In this document: positions 61,375-64,000 of the stretch, piece after piece
How positions within the stretch are numbered: position 1 is the stretch's first letter
Layout of the letters: every line of letters starts with the position of its first letter
DNA from: Erinaceus europaeus
Lineage: Eukaryota; Chordata; Mammalia; Eulipotyphla; Erinaceidae
DNA: 64,000 nt
Assembly (NCBI RefSeq): GCF_950295315.1
Contig: NC_080176.1
Location: 29,412,924-29,476,923 of the forward strand
Direction: 5' to 3'
Position numbers and translations under genes: made by a program
The notes under the pieces: generated by a model
Databases searched by the model: none
Told to the model about the DNA's origin: nothing
What the model saw: the letters and a program-made list of their open reading frames with translations, nothing else

Positions 61375-63389
61375 AAGTCTTCCAGAAGATTGAAGACACT
61401 GGAATACTCCCTGCCAGCTTCTATGAAGCCAACATCACCCTGATACCAAAAGCAGACAGGGACATAACCAAAAAAGAAAACTACAGACCACTATCTCTGA
61501 TGAACATAGTTGCGAAAATATTGAACAAAATTCTAGCCAACCGGATACAGCAGTAAATCAAAAAGATTGTTCATCATGACCAAGTGTGGTTTATCCCAGG
61601 CATGCAAGGTTGGTTTAATATACATAAATCAATCAATGTGATCCACCACATCAACAAAAGCAAGGCCAAAAACCACATGGTCATATCAATAGATGCAGAG
61701 AAAGCCTTTGACAAAATACAACATCCCTTTATGATCAAAACACTACAAAAAATGGGAATAGATGGGAAATTCCTGAAGATAGTGGAGTCTATATATAGCA
61801 AACCTACAGCCAACATCATACTCAATGGTGAAAAACTGGAAGCATTTCCCCTCAGATCAGGTACTAGACAGGGCTGCCCACTATCACCATTACTATTCAA
61901 CATAGTGTTGGAAATTCTTGCCATAGCAATCAGGCAGGAGCAAGGAATTAAAGGCATACAGATTGGAAGAGAAGAAGTCAAACTCTCCTTATTTGCAGAT
62001 GACATGATAGTATACATGGAAAAACCTAAGGAATTCAGCAAGAAGCTTTTGGAAATCATCAGGCAATACACTAAGGTGTCAGGCTATAAAATTAACATTC
62101 AAAAGTCAGTGGCATTCCTCTATGCAAACACTAAGTTAGAAGAAATTGAAATCCAGAAATCAGTTCCTTTTTCTATAGCAACAAAAATAATAAAATATCT
62201 AGGAGTAAACCTAACCAAAGAAGTGAATGACTTGTATACTGAAAATTATGAGTCACTACTCAAAGAAATTGAAAAAGACACAAAGAAGTGGAAAGATATT
62301 CCATGCTCATGGGTTGGAAGAATTAACATCATCAAAATGAATATATTACCCAGAGCCATCTACAAATTTAATGCTATCCCCATGAAGATCTCAAGCCCAT
62401 TTTTTAGGAGAATAGAACAAATGCTACAAATGTTTATCTGGAACCAGAAAAGACCTAGAATTGCCAAAACAATCTTGAGAAAAAAGAACAGAACTGGAGG
62501 CATCACACTCCCAGATCTCAAACTGTATTATAGGGCCATTGTCATCAAAACTGCTTGGTACTGGAACATGAACAGACACACTGACCAGTGGAATAGAATT
62601 GAGAGCACAGAAATGAGGCCCCACACGTATGAACATCTAATCTTTGACAAAGGGGCTCAGACTATTACATGGGGAAAGCAGAGTCTCTTCAACAAATGGT
62701 GTTGGAAACAATGGGTTGAAACATGCAGAAGAGTGAAACTGAATCACTGTATTTCACCAAATACAAAAGTAAATTCCAAGTGGATCAAGGACTTGGATGT
62801 TAGACCAGAAACTATCAGATACTTAGAGGAAAATATTGGCAGAACTTTTTTCCGCATAAATTTTAAAGACATTTTCAATGAAACAAATCCAATTACAAGG
62901 AAGACTAAGGCAAGTATAAACCTATGGGACTACATCAAATTAAAAAGCTTCTTCACAGCAAAAGAAACCACTACCCAAACCAAAAGATCCCTCACAGAAT
63001 GGGAGAAGATCTTTACATGCCACACATCAGATAAGAGTTTAATAACCAACATATATAAAAAGCTTGCCAGGCTCAACAACAAGACAACAAATAATCCCAT
63101 CCAAAAATGGGGGGACGTCTTGGACAGAATATTCACCACAGAAGAGATCCAAAAGGCCGAGAAACACATGAAAAAATGCTCCAAGTCTCTGATTGTCAGA
63201 GAAATGCAAATAAAGACAACAATGAGATATCACTTCACTCCTGTGAGAATGTCATACATCATTAAAGGTAACAGCAGCAAATGCTGGAGAGGGTGTGGGG
63301 TCAAAGGAACCCTCCCGCACTGCTGGTGGGAATGTCAATTTGTGGGATATATACACAATGGAATACTTCTCAGCTATAAAAAATGTTGA
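61266..63389 (+). pseudogene. L1 C ORF2 reverse transcriptase and C-terminus
   Basis: One frame covers the RT, broken only by a TAA at 61554-61556 (a single change from a sense codon is likely). Motifs: [76 protein letters not shown] with FADD at 61992-62003, [25 protein letters not shown], and the terminal [18 protein letters not shown] (C-x3-C-x7-H-x4-C). Then a deletion at about 63340 removes the following 60-70 residues seen in L1 B and joins to [14 protein letters not shown]. Confidence 0.92.
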
Positions 63390-63728
63390 TTTCACTGTTT
63401 TCAGCTGATGTTGCATGGACCTTGAAAAATACATGTTATGTGAAATAAGTCAGAAACAGAAGGATGAATATGGGATGATCTCACTCTCAGGCAGAAGTTG
63501 AAAAACAAGGTCAGAAGAGAAAACATAAGTAGAACCTCAACTGGACTTGGCATATTGCACCAAAGTAAAAGACTGGGGTGGGTGGGTGGTGGTGGTGGGA
63601 GGAGAATACAGGACCAAAAAGGATGACAGAGGACCTAGCGGCCGTTGTGTTGTTATATGGAAAACTGGGAAAAGTTATGCATGTACAAACTATTGTATTT
63701 ACTGTAGAATGTAAAACATTAATTCCCC

Positions 63729-63747
63729 AATAAAGAAAAAAAAAAAA
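63729..63747 (+). terminator. L1 C polyadenylation signal and poly(A)
   Basis: AATAAA followed directly by an A-rich run with one G. L1 B has the same AATAAAGAAA at 6271-6280. Confidence 0.85.
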
Positions 63748-63769
63748 GAATTACATGTCGACCGAGGTT

Positions 63770-64000
63770 TGAATCCACACCATTCCCACCACCAGAATTC
63801 TGAATCTTCACTCTCCCCACTGCAATCCACTACAGTTCCCCTAAAGTTTTAGACATTGGCCAACCATCTTCTCTACAACTGTATGTCCACATTTATACAT
63901 AGTTGCCCCTTCTTTTTCGGATTCAATCCTCTTTTCCTCTAGCCACACATCGCAACATAATTATCTCCATATGTCCCTCTCCTTTTCCTTCTCTCTCTCT
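63770..64000 (-). mobile_element. Family X, 3' part, running off the window
   Basis: CCACACCATTCCCACCACCAG, AATTCTGAATC, CATTGGCCAACCATCTTC, TATGTCCACATTTATACATAG, CTTCTTTTTCGGATTC correspond to the reverse of 31800-31960 and to 8040-8230. The extreme 3' end is absent because L1 C lies next to it. Confidence 0.72.

Larger units (their letters stand above)
58392..63747 (+). mobile_element. L1 C, near-full-length LINE-1
   Basis: It contains a 5' UTR (58392-59152), ORF1 (59153-60125), a 55-bp spacer, ORF2 (60181-63389, with deletions) and a 3' UTR with AATAAA at 63729-63734 and poly(A). GAATTA at 58386-58391 and 63748-63753 is a short candidate target duplication. Two internal deletions (about 61280, roughly 300 bp, and about 63340, roughly 200 bp) and small frameshifts make it non-autonomous. 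It is the least decayed L1 in the window and of the same subfamily as L1 B. Confidence 0.93.

Overview
The window is mammalian nuclear DNA made almost entirely of transposable elements and simple repeats, with no host protein-coding exon, tRNA gene or other RNA gene that I can support. Every longer reading frame with recognisable motifs belongs to a retrotransposon; the rest are chance frames in polypyrimidine or polypurine SINE tails. The organism is most likely a hedgehog (Erinaceidae): the dominant SINEs (a tRNA-like head followed by a CACCTGCAGG...GGTGAAGCAGG body) resemble the hedgehog ERI SINEs as I remember them. That species call is inference, not a database match.

Working names used below. 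SINE-A: tRNA-like head, B box close to GGTTCAAGCCC, pyrimidine-rich body, end near CCAATAAATAAA (about 200 bp). SINE-B: A box like TAGCGCAGCGGG, B box GGTTCGAGCCC, CAACAA-rich middle and a distinctive last 60 bp with CCCCAGCAATAACCCTGGAGG (about 300-340 bp). SINE-C: A-box-like AGCATAATGGTTATGC, B-box-like AGGTTCAATCCC, end AGAGCTGAGCAGTGCTCTGG (about 120-140 bp). SINE-D, -E and -F are three older, rarer tRNA-like families. Family X is an unclassified non-coding repeat over 1 kb long, seen in at least seven fragments. LTR types P to U are solo-LTR-like units.

Layout. 1-680: 5'-truncated antisense copy of an unusual non-LTR element. 680-6283: two damaged L1s (A and B). 6285-14100: SINEs, family X and microsatellites. 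14107-14757: second copy of the unusual element. 14760-30840: dense SINEs, family X, microsatellites and short unique islands, including a CTCF-like motif at 26171-26189. 30847-37155: a near-full-length copy of the unusual element (33068-36150) inside a 168-bp direct repeat, with 15-bp-period degenerate minisatellites some kilobases to each side. 38084-43430: repeat-poor islands with short inverted repeats and a promoter-like CCAAT/TATA cluster. 43690-54730: a zone rich in solo LTRs, several sitting inside SINEs or other LTRs with visible target duplications. 56318-63756: L1 3' ends and a near-full-length L1 (C) with intact-looking catalytic motifs but broken frames. 63770-64000: start of another family X copy.

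The most interesting content is the unusual non-LTR element. It has one long apurinic-endonuclease plus reverse-transcriptase frame, a C-terminal Cys/His block, almost no 3' UTR and an AGA-trinucleotide tail. Copies at 1-680 (minus), 14107-14757, 30251-30298 and 33068-36150 are similar to one another (about 3% between the two I compared base by base). Its protein looks more like elements I associate with invertebrates (Jockey/RTE-like) than like mammalian L1, L2 or BovB, so recent activity and possible horizontal acquisition are worth testing.
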